Below, one piece after another: positions 1-11,420 of a stretch of 64,000 bases of DNA. Below the pieces are notes generated by a model, which saw only the letters and a program-made list of their open reading frames with translations, searched no databases and was not told the origin of the DNA. Each line of letters opens with the position of its first letter. Within the stretch, counting starts at the first letter, position 1. Source of the stretch: Theristus sp. LFF4_11 (taxonomy: Eukaryota; Nematoda; Chromadorea; Monhysterida; Xyalidae); contig JASANC010001934.1 of assembly GCA_030248135.1 (NCBI GenBank), positions 1 through 64,000 on the forward strand, in the 5' to 3' direction. The position numbers and the translations under genes are program-made.

Positions 1-113
1 AAAAGCCATGCTTTTTCTCAAGACTATTATGAGTTTTTGAAACTTTATCATCACCAGATCATCACTATACACGGTGTACTACGGTGTTTTATATAAAACC
101 ATATACCCACATA

Positions 114-585
114 TACCGTATTACCCCCAATAAACCCCCATGGGGGATTAATATTAATACGATAATAATAATCAGCGACTTTTAGGGGTGGGGGTTTATT
201 GGTGGGGGGGGGAGGATTATTGGTGGGGGGGGGGTTATTTACAAAAAATTCTAGGGGTGGGGGTTTGTTGAAAAATGGTAAAAATACCTTGCATGGCAGG
301 CAAGAAAGTCGCCGAAACTTTTACTTTTCACAGTGATTTCCTTTTGTAACAGCCTTTTGTAATGAAATTACCATTAACTCATCCCTTTGGGGCCTTTGGT
401 AGCACAATTTCACCAATGTCACTGCATTCAACCAATGAATTCGCTGGGTATGTGTTTCAAACAGGTTTCCAATTAACCCCCATAGGGGATTATTTGTGGG
501 GGATTATTCGGAAACCTGTCGGGGGGGTGGGGGTTTATTGGTGGGTGGGATTAATGGTGGGGGTTTTAATGGGGGTAATACGGTA
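114..585 (+). mobile_element. G-tract TA element, copy A
   Basis: One of six copies of a 400-470 bp element. Ends are TACCGTATTACC and GGTAATACGGTA (a TA duplication is possible). Inside each end lie CCCCCATGGGGG palindromes and arrays of five or more G separated by TTTATT or ATTATT. The middle about 200 bp is ordinary sequence conserved between copies, including TAATGAAATTACCATTAACT. No transposase is encoded, so this is non-autonomous. Small reading frames over it are by-products of the G tracts. Confidence 0.85.
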
Positions 586-1295
586 TAAACTCCAAAGGAA
601 GACTACAGAGTGTGTTAGAAAACGACACATGGTGTACATAACCACATTGCACATGTACAGGGTAGCGCAGAAGTAGTGGCCACGGCTTTGAACCACCAGG
701 GCGCGCAAACCGCTCAACTACTTTTCACCTAAAATTTCAACCAAAAATTAAACAAAAGTTGAATATATTATAAGATATTTTGTAATTTTTGGATTAATTA
801 TGCATGCAAATTAATTTTCTATGCTGAAACTTGTTTCACGGATTTCAACGATTTTTATATCAATGTGTCTCGTGGCAGCTTTTACAACAAAAGCATTTTT
901 GTGGTTGAACTTGATTCGTTTAAATAAAATAGGCCCCACAAAAAAAGAGAACCTAATCCCTATAGATGGAACTTATCAACAATCCCAGTCACGCACTTCA
1001 ACTACAACGACCTGGAATTACTACTTGTACAATGATTTAATAATTTTAACACCCTGTAAACACAAAGCAACAGATTCAGACGTAAACTATGCCTGTCACC
1101 ATCCAATACTTGCATGCTGCACTTGGAAAATAAATTTCCGAAGTCAACAATCATTTGTCCAACAATAGGCCAATAATTATGATATTTATTTGCGAACATA
1201 TCATCTTTCAGCAATGTAACTTGCTCGAACACTTACTTTACTTTTACTTTTTGCACTGATGCTCACGCAAGCTTTTTGATCAGGTTTTAGGTACA
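586..1295. other. Intergenic sequence, nothing recognised
   Basis: AT-rich spacer between two G-tract elements. The reading frames here are short (up to 115 codons), overlap on both strands and show no family or domain signature. Confidence 0.6.
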
Positions 1296-1748
1296 TACCG
1301 TATTACCTCTATTAAACCCCCATGGGGGTTTATTTCTTCAGCGACTTCTGGGGGTGGGGGTTTATTTTTGGGGGGGGGATTATTTTTGGGGGGGGGTTTA
1401 TTTGGAAACCATTTTTAGGGGTGGGCAAAATGGCAAAAATACCTTCCATGGCAGGAAGGAAGTCGCAGAAACTTCTACTTTTCACAGAGATTTCCTTTGG
1501 TAACAGCCTTTTGTAATGAAATTACCGCCAACTCATCCCTTTGGGGCCTTTGGTAGCACAATTTCACCAATGTCACTGCATTCAGCCACTGAATTCGCTA
1601 GGTATGTGTTTCAAACAGGTTTCTAATAAACCCCCATGGGGGTTTATTTTTGGGGGGGGGGATTATTTGGAAACTTGTCGAGGGGGTGGGGGTTTATTTT
1701 TGGGGGGGGGTTTAATTTTGGGGGGGGTTTAATAGAGGTAATACGGTA
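1296..1748 (+). mobile_element. G-tract TA element, copy B
   Basis: Same orientation as copy A, with clean TACCGTATTACC and GGTAATACGGTA ends, and flanked by GTACA on both sides. It is among the best preserved copies: both G-tract arms and the conserved core (about 1490-1620) are present. Confidence 0.87.
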
Positions 1749-2400
1749 CAACATGTTCACTTGCATTGTATATACATTGTATGAGTGGTGTTAGTATGTT
1801 AAAAACATTATAGTTTGATATTGACCATTGGTTCATCGCTTGCATCCGTATCGATTTTCTATTTAACAAACCAACTCTTTAAAGAACCTGTAAAATGTTG
1901 AATTCAGGACAGTTTCTTTGTTTTATTATGTACCCTGCACACGAAGGGACAATTTTTTTACATCGCACACATGTATACTTCATACTCGTCGCAGTAACAC
2001 ATTGCAGAAATCACACACAGTCGCAAATTTTTGACGCTTGATTTTGCACATAAAAATTGAAAGATTTTTTCGTGTATCGTATCGTTTACAGAAAACTTGT
2101 TGTGGTTACAATTTACAATTTACCTTCTTAATTGAAGAGATGGGTTTTGACATGGACGTCTCCACCCATGTCAAGTCAAACAGTTTGTGTATTTATTGTT
2201 TTTAACTTCAAAAAAGTCTTATTCCATGCTCATCGATATCGTCAACCAAAACCGTCGCCTACCGCGCCTATTGTCTTATGTCCTAAAGTATAATAATATC
2301 TATCAACTGCAGATGTTTTAGGTTTAAAATAAAAACAAGATGATTATCAACTTGTAACAAAAATAGCAGCCAGCGTAACATGTTTTGTAAGCAAGCTGTG
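1749..2400. other. Intergenic sequence, nothing recognised
   Basis: Plain AT-rich sequence. I see no gene, repeat or RNA structure that I can support. Confidence 0.6.
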
Positions 2401-2569
2401 TACACTCTAACTCTATAACATATCCAACTAGCTGATTGGTTCATGCATGCATTATGTGCATGAGTTGCAGTGGAGGCGGATTTTGGTTTGCATAGAATCC
2501 ATGCATCACGTGACCACCAACCAATCAGCTATCATACATGTAGTTGGATATGTTATGTTAGACTGCATA
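2401..2569. mobile_element. Palindromic MITE (CACGTG/ATTGG family), copy 1
   Basis: A 169-bp near-palindrome. The left arm reads CTAACT..ATAACATATCCAACTAGCTGATTGGTT. The right arm returns CATCACGTGACCACC, AACCAATCAGCT and GGATATGTTATGTTAGACTG. Together with the copy at 57216-57374 it forms one subfamily of a wider set of about 150-170-bp elements with ACAGT termini. It has no coding capacity. Confidence 0.8.
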
Positions 2570-3206
2570 TACAGTAATTAATTAATTAAATAAATAATTT
2601 TCTTAACCAACGTTCGAAACTTCTGACCCAAATGTTGATCCAAGCTCGCAGACAAGCTCATTTTTGTTTTAAGAAAATCCTTGTTATCGTTCTATTGTGT
2701 ACACTGTGATTCTCGCCCAACTATAATGCGAACTATAATGAAATCGTCTTGCTCATATAAACAACTGCAGTCCTGGAGAGTGGAGACAATTACAAAAATC
2801 ATTTTTCGCGTCCGCTTGACCGAACAGTGTTTTAAGAGTCGCTGTCCCAGAAAGTCGAACTTCTCAAAGGACCCATGCGAAACGAAAAAAAAATTGTTTC
2901 AAATTGAATCGCCGCCGCCAGATAGTTGTTAGTTATGATAAAAAAATAACACACACAAAGTTTCAGCTCTCAACTCCTAGTCTACGCGTGACAGCGGGCT
3001 TCCTGTCTGTTAAGGGAGGACTAATAGGGACGCACGCAAACTAGGAGTTTTGGTTGACTGCTTTGTTCTCCACACCACGTGCACCAAAAACACTCATCGA
3101 GCACTCATTTTGTAGCTACGGACTCAGAGAATACGTGATTCACTTTTCGTGCAAAAATATTCACGCACACGAATTATATGAGCAATTGAAACATTGCTTT
3201 GTGGAG

Positions 3207-5387
3207 AAAAAAGTCAAAAAAATGCATGTCTGCTGAATTGTGTGCCCTCTCATTGCCAAACAACGCTTCACATCCGTTAGCTTTTTCTTGTGCGTAACCC
3301 ACATGAACTGTAGTTTATCCGACGCACAACAAATCAGCCGGAAATAGTGGGCCAAGTTTGCTAGGGGCACCTTTAGAGCAGGTCAAAGGGTGAAAAAAGT
3401 AAAAAAATGCATGTCTGCTGAATTGTGTGCTCTCTCATTGCCAAACAACGCTTCACATCCGTTAGCTTTTTCTTGTGCGTAATTCACATGAACTGTAGTT
3501 TATCCGAAACACAACAAATCACCCGGAAATAGTGGGCCAAGTTTGCTAGGGGCACCTTTAGAGTAGGTCAAAGCGTGAAAAAAAGTCAAAAAATGCATGT
3601 CTGCTGAATTGTGTGCCCTCTCATTGCCAAACAACGCGTCACATCCGTTAGCTTTTTCTTGTGCGTAACCCACATGAACTGTAGTTTATCCGAAACACAA
3701 CAAATCACCCGGAAATAGTGGGCCAAGTTTGCTAGGGGCACCTTTAGAGCAGGTCAAAGGGTGAAAAAAGTCAAAAAATGCATGTCTGCTGAATTGTGTG
3801 CTCTCTCATTGCCAAACAACGCTTCACATCCGTTAGCTTTTTCTTGTGCGTAACCCACATGAACTGTAGTTTATCCGACGCACAACAAATCACCCGGAAA
3901 TAGTGGGCCAAGTTTGCTAGGGGCACCTTTAGAGCAGGTCAAAGGGTGAAAAAAGTCAAAAAATGCATGTCTGCTGAATTGTGTGCTCTCTCATTGCCAA
4001 ACAACGCTTCACATCCGTTAGCTTTTTCTTGTGCGTAACTCACATGAACTGAAGTTTATCCGAAACACAACAAATCACCCGGAAATAGTGGGCCAAGTTT
4101 GCTTGGGGCACCTTTAGAGTAGGTCAAAGCGTGAAAAAAAGTCAAAAAATGCATGTCTGCTGAATTGTGTGCCCTCTCATTGCCAAACAACGCGTCACAT
4201 CCGTTAGCTTTTTCTTGTGCGTAACCCACATGAACTGTAGTTTATCCGAAACACAACAAATCACCCGGAAATAGTGGGCCAAGTTTGCTAGGGGCACCTT
4301 TAGAGCAGGTCAAAGGGTGAAAAAAGTCAAAAAATGCATGTCTGCTGAATTGTGTGCTCTCTCATTGCCAAACAACGCTTCACATCCGTTAGTTTTTCTT
4401 GTGCGTAACCCACATGAACTGTAGTTTATCCGAAACACAACAAATCACCCGGAAATAGTGGGCAAAGTTTGCTAGGGGCACCTTTAGAGTAGGTCAAAGC
4501 GTGAAAAAAGTCAAAAATGTATGTCTGCTGAATTGTGTGCCCTCTCATTGCCAAACAACACTTCACATCCGTTAGCTTTTTCTTGTGCGTAACCCACATG
4601 AACTGTAGTTTATCCGAAACACAACAAATCACCCGGAAATAGTGGGCCAAGTTTGCTAGGGGCACCTTTAGAGCAGGTCAAAGGGTGAAAAAAGTCAAAA
4701 AATGCATGTCTGCTGAATTGTGTGCCCTCTCATTGCCAAACAACGCTTCACATCCGTTAGCTTTTTCTTGTGCGTAACCCACAGGAACTGTAGTTTATCC
4801 GACGCACAACAAATCACCCGGAAATAGTGGGCAAAGTTTGCTAGGGGCACCTTTAGAGCAGGTCAAAGGATGAAAAAAGTCAAAAAATGCATGTCTGCTG
4901 AATTGTGGGCCCTCTCATTGCCAAACAACGCTTAACATCCGTTAGCTTTTTCTTGTGCGTAACCCACATGAACTGTAGTTTATCCGAAACACAACAAATC
5001 ACCCGGAAATAGTGGGCCAAGTTTGCTAGGGGCACCTTTAGAGCAGGTCAAAGGGTGAAAAAAGTCAAAAAATGCATGTCTGCTGAATTGTGTGCCCTCT
5101 CATTGCCAAACAACGCTTCACATCCGTTTGCTTTTTCTTGTGCGTAACCCACAGGAACTGTAGTTTATCCGACGCACAACAAATCACCCGGAAATAGTGG
5201 GCAAAGTTTGCTAGGGACACCTTTACAGCAGGTCAAATGGTGAAAAAGGTCAAAAAATGCATGTCTGCTGAATTGTGTGCCCTCTCATTGGCAAACGACG
5301 TTTCGCATCCGTTAGCTGTTTCTTGTGTGTAACTCACAGGAACTGTAGTTTATCCGAAACGCAACAAATCACCTGGAAATCGTGGGC
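3207..5387 (+). repeat. 185-bp tandem repeat array, left arm (12 units)
   Basis: The landmark ATGCATGTCTGCTGAATTG recurs at 3222, 3407, 3593, 3778, 3963, 4149, 4334, 4517 (one base changed), 4702, 4887, 5072 and 5257, a period of 185 (183-186). Units differ by a few percent. Variants such as CGAAACACAACA versus CGACGCACAACA, and GAGTAGGTCAAAGCG versus GAGCAGGTCAAAGGG, alternate along the array. The 60-80 codon frames in each unit are not genes. Confidence 0.95.
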
Positions 5388-6999
5388 TTTGTTGTGTTTC
5401 GGATAAACTACAGTTCCTGTGGGTTACGCAAAAGAAAAAGCTAACGGATGTGAAGCGTTGTTTGGCAATGAGAGAGCACACAATTCACCAGACATGCATT
5501 TTTTTACTTTTTTCACCCTTTGACCTGCTCTAAAGGTGCCCCTAGCAAACTTGGCCCACTATTTCCGGGTGATTTGTGGTGCGTCGGATAAACTACAGTT
5601 CCTGTGGGTTACGCACAAGAAAAAGCTAACGGATGTGAAGCGTTGTTTGGCAATGAGAGGGCACACAATTCAGCAGACATGCATTTTTTTACTTTTTTCA
5701 CCCTTTGACCTGCTCTAAAGGTGCCCCTAGCAAACTTGGCCCACTATTTCCGGGTGATTTGTGGTGCGTCGGATAAACTACAGTTCCTGTGGGTTACGCA
5801 CAAGAAAAAGCTAACGGATGTGAAGCGTTGTTTGGCAATGAGAGTGCACACAATTCAGCAGACATGCATTTTTTGACTTTTTTCATCTTTTGACCTGCTC
5901 TAAAGGTGCCCCTAGCAAACTTTGCCCACTATTTCCGGGTGATTTGTTGTGCGTCGGATAAACTACAGTTCCTGTGGGTTACGCACAAGAAAAAGCTAAC
6001 GGATGTGAAGCGTTGTTTGGCAATGAGAGGGCACACAATTCAGCAGACATGCATTTTTTGACTTTTTTCACCCTTTGACCTGCTCTAAAGGTGCCCGTAG
6101 CAAACTTGGCCCACTATTTCCGGGTGATTTGTTGTGTTTCGGATAAACTACAGTTCATGTGGGTTACGCACAAGAAAAAGCTAACGGATGTGAAGCGTTG
6201 TTTGGCAATGAGAGGGCACACAATTCAGCAGACATGCATTTTTTGACCTTTTTTCACGCTTTGACCTACTCTAAAGGTGCCCCTAGCAAACTTGGCCCAC
6301 TATTTCCGGGTGATTTGTTGTGTTTCGGATAAACTACAGTTCATGTGGGTTACGCACAAGAAAAAGCTAACGGATGTGAAGCGTTGTTTGGCAATGAGAG
6401 GGCACACAATTCAGCAGACATGCATTTTTTGACTTTTTTCACCCTTTGACCTGCTCTAAAGGTGCCCGTAGCAAACTTGGCCCACTATTTCTGGGTGATT
6501 TGTTGTGTTTCGGATAAACTACAGTTCATGTGGGTTACGCACAAGAAAAAGCTAACGGATGTGAAGCGTTGTTTGGCAATGAGAGGGCACACAATTCAGC
6601 AGACATGCATTTTTTGACCTTTTTTCACGCTTTGACCTACTCTAAAGGTGCCCCTAGCAAACTTGGCCCACTATTTCCGGGTGATTTGTTGTGTTTCGGA
6701 TAAACTACAGTTCATGTGGGTTACGCACAAGAAAAAGCTAACGGATGTGAAGCGTTGTTTGGCAATGAGAGAGCACACAATTCAGCAGACATGCATTTTT
6801 TGACTTTTTTCACCCTTTGACCTGCTCTAAAGGTGCCCCTAGCAAACTTGGCCCACTATTTCCGGGTGATTTGTTGTGCGTCTGATAAACTACAGTTCAT
6901 GTGGGTTACGCACAAGAAAAAGCTAACGGATGTGAAGCGTTGTTTGGCAATGAGAGGGCACACAATTCAGCAGACATGCATTTTTTTGACTTTTTTCTC
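5388..6999 (-). repeat. 185-bp tandem repeat array, right arm (9 units, inverted)
   Basis: The same unit in reverse orientation, with CATGCAT landmarks at 5493, 5678, 5863, 6048, 6233, 6419, 6604, 6790 and 6975. The array starts mid-unit at the centre of the palindrome. The arms carry different copy numbers (12 versus 9), so unit number has changed since the arms became inverted copies. Confidence 0.95.
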
Positions 7000-7364
7000 C
7001 ACAAAGCAATGTTTCAATTGCTCATATAATTCGTGTGCGTGAATATTTTTGCACGAAAAGTGAATCACGTATTCTCTGAGTCCGTAGCTACAAAATGAGT
7101 GCTCGATGAGTGTTTTTGGTGCACGTGGTGTGGAGAACAAAGCAGTCAACCAAAACTCCTAGTTTGCGTGCGTCCCTATTAGTCCTCCCTTAACAGACAG
7201 GAAGCCCGCTGTCACGCGTAGACTAGGACTTGAGAGCTGAAACTTTGTGTGTGTTATTTTTTTATCATAACTAACAACTATCTGGCGGCGGCGATTTAAT
7301 TTGAAACAATTTTTTTTTTCGTTTCGCCGGAGGTTCGAATTTCTGGGACAGCGACTCTTAAAAA

Positions 7365-9809
7365 TAATTCAGTTTATATACGTATATATGTTTCAAGGGC
7401 GCATAGAAAACTGCAAGTATCTATTGCACCGAGTTTGGCGTTTCTTTTATTCCAAGACAGTTGTCAAAACAACCTGACTATTTAAAGCGATTGATTCGGA
7501 GGTATTTGTTCTCGAGCGACACTACACGAGATATTTGGTTTTCTGTTTTTTCCACAACTTTTGACAATCATGTTCGATCTATTAGTTTTATACCAACACC
7601 CTACTATTCAACAATAACAGTGTACAGGGTAATCAGAAAAAAACGTCAATTTTAAAAACGCTTCGATCATCTCGCGACTGCATTAATGTCTGAAGCTTAA
7701 AAATTCATATCACTTATAGTCATTTAGTTGCCATTTATTGTGTAAAGTTTCAGCCGAAGAAAGTATTAACAAGACACAACAGTACTTGTATCTAGAACTT
7801 TACATTTTGACGTTTTTTACATTTTCAATCATCGGGATACACATCACCATCATCATTTCAGTTTTCTTCTGACATATCACATCGTCTGCTGTTTTTCTGT
7901 CATCTGCTATATAATTGTCTTGTTTTAGTCACTTAAACTGTTCAATGTGTCTACCGTTGAGCAGATAAACAGCTACCGGCCACTGCATCGCAAAGTTCTG
8001 CAAGGCATCGCTTGCAATCGGTCATTGGAAACAACAGTGGACACATTGAACAGTTTAAGCCGCTGAAGCAAAACAATTATGGAGCATACGACAGTGAAAG
8101 AGAATAAGTGAAAAAATTTAAAGCGGTACAAAGTTGCTTCAAGACGGACAGTTTTCAAGTGTTTACCTACATAAATCGTGTTGTGACCAGTGCGGAAGAA
8201 ACAGTGTACTTACATGTACGTGGGGTCGGTTACACGTTCAGTGTATGTGTTACATGTAATTCGTATAAATGAACGCAAACAGTTAAGATCAACAACTTCG
8301 CGTAAAAAATATTATCCACACTGTATAACACGTATTTTCTACCTGCGTTAACAATTTTTTTTTCTGCTTTTTTCAATTAGTTTTGTTCTTTCGAGAATGG
8401 TTTCTGCGCGCTCACTTGCATGTAACTGATACTGCACATATTATATCGCATACACGACATATTTGTTAATATATGTACATGTATACAATGTAATAGACAT
8501 ACAACGTTGGTTACAATTGACAATTAACCCAGAAATCGTTCGTTATAACACAAAGATATAAAAAACTGTCACCAGATCTACATATGCAACAAAGTTTTTC
8601 GGTTAGTTTTCAACAATTTTTGTATCAACAAAAACCGGCTTGTCAAAAAACACCAATTCTTCGCTGCACATTTTCGAAATCATTCTATTTTCTTGTTCCA
8701 TTATTATGCACGCTCAAGCTCGTCTCCATCTATTGTGCTGCTGCGACCTACATACAATGTAACCAAACGCTGAAGGCCAACGGAACGTTGAGAAACGCCT
8801 TCATGGGTCAATGGGCAAAGATTTTCATTTTATGTCTTTCATTATATCTTAATTTGTCACAAACAATCCAATGGTTTTCAGTCGGATAGTTCGTGCTAAT
8901 TTTATTAATCTTGTTTGTCAAAAGAATGCTTATCACAGCAAGTGCTGGGTTCGATTAAAGAAAAATTCAGTTGAAAGCTCTACTTTACTTTCTAGCGAAT
9001 ACGCTTGTTGAAACCAAAGAAATAAAAAGGAGCATTGAGAATCCCGCTGCATTTTCAATTTAAGGTCTTGAGCCAAGCTTTTCAGTTACAATAGCGGCAT
9101 CAGTTTTTGTATAACTACACAATTACGTACAAACGTCTGTACACTGTATATGATATAACCAAAATGCCTGTCATTAAAGGCGTGATACTGTCTGACCGTG
9201 TGCATCCCTTTGAATTGTGAACCCGGTCATTAAATTGTGTTAGCAATTAAAATAGGCTTGACATTTCAAAGTACATATCAGAAAGCTTGTTAGTGACCAT
9301 TGGTGTCAATGTGTACAAAGAGCAATCGTAAACTCATATGCTTATTTTCACGCGTGTGTCGTCATTATTCTTTTGTGTAATTCACATACATTGGACAGTA
9401 TTTCATAATAGACGCCATATCGTTGAACTCAGCTTTTATCACCATGCACAAACAATTATTTAAAATAGTAGGTGCTCGACTGCTCCAAACCTGCCTTTTG
9501 TATGTTGGTAATTATCTAGCGATTTATGAGCGTTGTAAATAACCTTAACGCGATCGTTTTTAATTGGTTACCATCAGACCTGGTGATTTTTTTTACCGTG
9601 ACCTCAACATGATCAGAAACGATGAACGGGGATTTCATTCCTTATTTCACTTCACCAAGGAATAAGTCAACAAAATAAAACAAAAAAAAAACAAAGCACC
9701 GTGATTTGGCTGCAAATATTCAAACGTCTGGACGTCATCGACCTATCCCTTAAAAGTAAACAACTGTAAATTTCGCCGCGAAACAGTCGACCGAAACAGC
9801 ATGCATTAT
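7365..9809. other. Intergenic sequence with one hairpin
   Basis: Apart from a perfect 20-base inverted repeat at 7932-7951 and 8040-8059, I see no gene or repeat. A lone TACAGGGT at 7623 resembles a mariner end but has no convincing partner. Confidence 0.5.
7932..8059. repeat. Hairpin with 20-bp perfect stem
   Basis: CTTAAACTGTTCAATGTGTC at 7932-7951 is exactly complementary to 8040-8059, with an 88-base loop. This could be a small MITE or an RNA hairpin. Nothing in the sequence decides between them. Confidence 0.5.
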
Positions 9810-10295
9810 ACAAATAGGGTGATCTAAAAAAACTACACGATAAGAATCGTCTCTACGTAGCTCTGGTGTTCAAACGATCAACAGAAATCAATTGCTTCAT
9901 CAAAACGTGCTGCAGAGTTTTCGACACCGCATGGCCGCTGTGATCGAGAATCGAGGCGCTGCTCATACTGAGCAGTTCAAGCGTCTCCGACAAGACAGAC
10001 ACACTGATGGGGACGACAGTGAAACAAAAGATGAACTGACCGAACTCCCGGATGAAAACCTGGAAGATGATGACGATGTGTGTGTACAGGAATCATAAAT
10101 TGAAAATTGTGGTTTTTCTGATTTTTAATAACATTGCTGATTTCACGAGGTACAAATCACGGATTGTCATGAAATTTTTAACACAAAAAATGAAAAGTTA
10201 TACGTGATGCTTGGTTTGAATTTCAACCCAAACCAGACCCGTTGGCGAACTAGGAGAGCCGATTCTTATCGTGTGGGTTTTTGGATCACCCTGTA
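9810..10295 (+). mobile_element. Deleted mariner-type element 1 (C-terminal transposase remnant)
   Basis: Inverted ends AGGGTGATCTAAAAAAACTA and its reverse partner (CGTGTGGGTTTTTGGATCACCCTGTA) bound about 486 bp. Inside, 9892-10098 encodes only the tail of an IS630-Tc1-mariner transposase, with RMAAVIENRGAAHTEQFKR followed by LPDENLEDDDDV. The catalytic domain and N-terminus are absent, so it is a non-autonomous deletion product. The related tail in the 17-kb element shows that they belong to the same family. Confidence 0.78.
9892..10098 (+). pseudogene. Transposase C-terminal fragment (IS630-Tc1-mariner)
   Basis: A 68-codon open tail ending in TAA. The pattern (R..VIENRG..HTEQF) matches the C-terminal tail of mariner-type transposases, in which a C/A-I-E-A-N-G-G-H-F-like block precedes the stop. 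There are no DDE residues. Confidence 0.6.
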
Positions 10296-10520
10296 CACTG
10301 GGTAGAGCTTTGAAGAAGCTTAAGCAGACCTCGAAGAACAAAGCTCAATATTGGTCTGAGAACTCTCGAAAAAAGGAATTTTTGTTTGAAAACTTTTCTT
10401 GATATTAAAAATGCTTCGACTGTTTGGAAGCGTTAAATTAAAAAGGTTGAGAATTTGAGCCTAACACCAGTTAAGGAAAACCCTAATTCAATTTGTGGGT
10501 GACATGTCAAGGGCAATCCA

Positions 10521-11420
10521 CAGAGTGGTCTAAAAGTAATGGGTACAACTTTGAATCGCTCTAACTTGCCAACGGTTGGACCGTTTGAGCCGAAATTTTA
10601 GTTGCTCACATAAGAAAAGCAAAGTTAGACCTCCACCAATTTTAGCCCAAAATTGCCCCTGTGCGGCAGCAAAGTTCGAAAAAAACGAATTTTTGCATGA
10701 AAAACAGCATTTTTTCGGATTTATTCATCGATAACGTCACAAATTAAGCAAAAAACTGTCAAAAATTAAAGCTGATCTTTCTCGAAATGCGAGCCGCCAG
10801 CTTCAATGCACAATCGAGCCTTATTGGCTAAAGATCGTCCAAACTGTGGACCGACTGATGTTCAGCTCTTTTGATGTACGCCGCGGTGATTTCCCGGGGC
10901 TGTGAGCAATCGCAGCAGCAATTTTTCGTTTCATAAAACGTTTTCACAACAAATACGCGATTTTCAATTGGCAGACGACACATTTTCACAAAACGAACGC
11001 ACACTTCACTGCAACTCAACTGAACTCTCTCACGCACGATGGAACAAGCGAATCGAACACAACATGATGTTTCGCGCACATTCGCGCTTTTTTCTCGCGC
11101 TTAGCGATTGAGGAGTGAGAATGAAAATCTTCGCGATTGTGTGAAGGGAAATTGAAAACAGCAATAGCTATACTGCCTTTTTGACGTTATCGATGAATAA
11201 ATCCGATGTGAGACAGAAAAATTTCTGTTTTTCATGCAAAAATTCGTTTTTTAAACTTGGCTTCAGCACAAGGGTAATATTCTTTTGTTTGAGCTAAAAA
11301 TTGGTGGGGGTCTACGTTTGTCCTTTCTAAGTAAGCGACTAAAATTTCAGCTCAAACGGTCCAATCGTTGGCGAGTTAGAGCGATTCAAAGTTGTACCCA
11401 CTTATTTTTGAACCACTCTG
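10521..11420 (-). mobile_element. Deleted mariner-type element 2 with about 220-bp inverted ends
   Basis: A 900-bp element with ends CAGAGTGGT...ACCACTCTG. The inverted repeats run about 10521-10741 and 11184-11420. Between them, on the - strand, a transposase N-terminus (LPIENRVFVVKTFYETKN, near 10985) lies about 200 bp before the C-terminal tail (ARLCIEAGGSHFEKDQL, then stop near 10780). The DDE core is deleted. It is non-autonomous, with unusually long inverted ends for the superfamily. Confidence 0.8.
10770..11005 (-). pseudogene. Fused transposase N- and C-terminal remnant
   Basis: The - strand keeps the start of a mariner-type transposase (MCRLPIENRVFVVKTFYETK, the helix-turn-helix side) and, after a stop codon, its last about 20 residues. 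The rest of the protein is missing. It cannot be functional. Confidence 0.65.

Larger units (their letters stand above)
2830..7364. mobile_element. Giant foldback element 1
   Basis: A 4.5-kb inverted repeat. The left end TTTTAAGAGTCGCTGTC at 2830 is matched by GACAGCGACTCTTAAAA ending at 7364. Each arm has an outer unique part of about 370 bp (2830-3206 and about 7000-7364), followed inward by tandem copies of a 185-bp unit. The arms meet near 5388 with no spacer gene. The organisation (long inverted repeats with inner tandem repeats) is that of foldback transposons such as Drosophila FB and Galileo or sea urchin TU. The identity of this one is inference. No target duplication is obvious. Confidence 0.88.

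Noticed and set aside
3207..6999. CRISPR-like array
   Set aside because: The unit is 185 bp with no short repeat/unique spacer alternation, and the genome is eukaryotic.
3161..7149. Repeated 60-80 codon reading frames (MPLANLAHYF..., MTALFSTPRA...)
   Set aside because: They recur only because the 185-bp unit and the outer arms are repeated and inverted. They occur on opposite strands with no domain and no single full-length frame.
7623..7850. Possible mariner end TACAGGGTAATCAG with partial inverted partner near 7815
   Set aside because: Only about 12 bases match in reverse and the second terminus is missing, so it is not annotated as an element.
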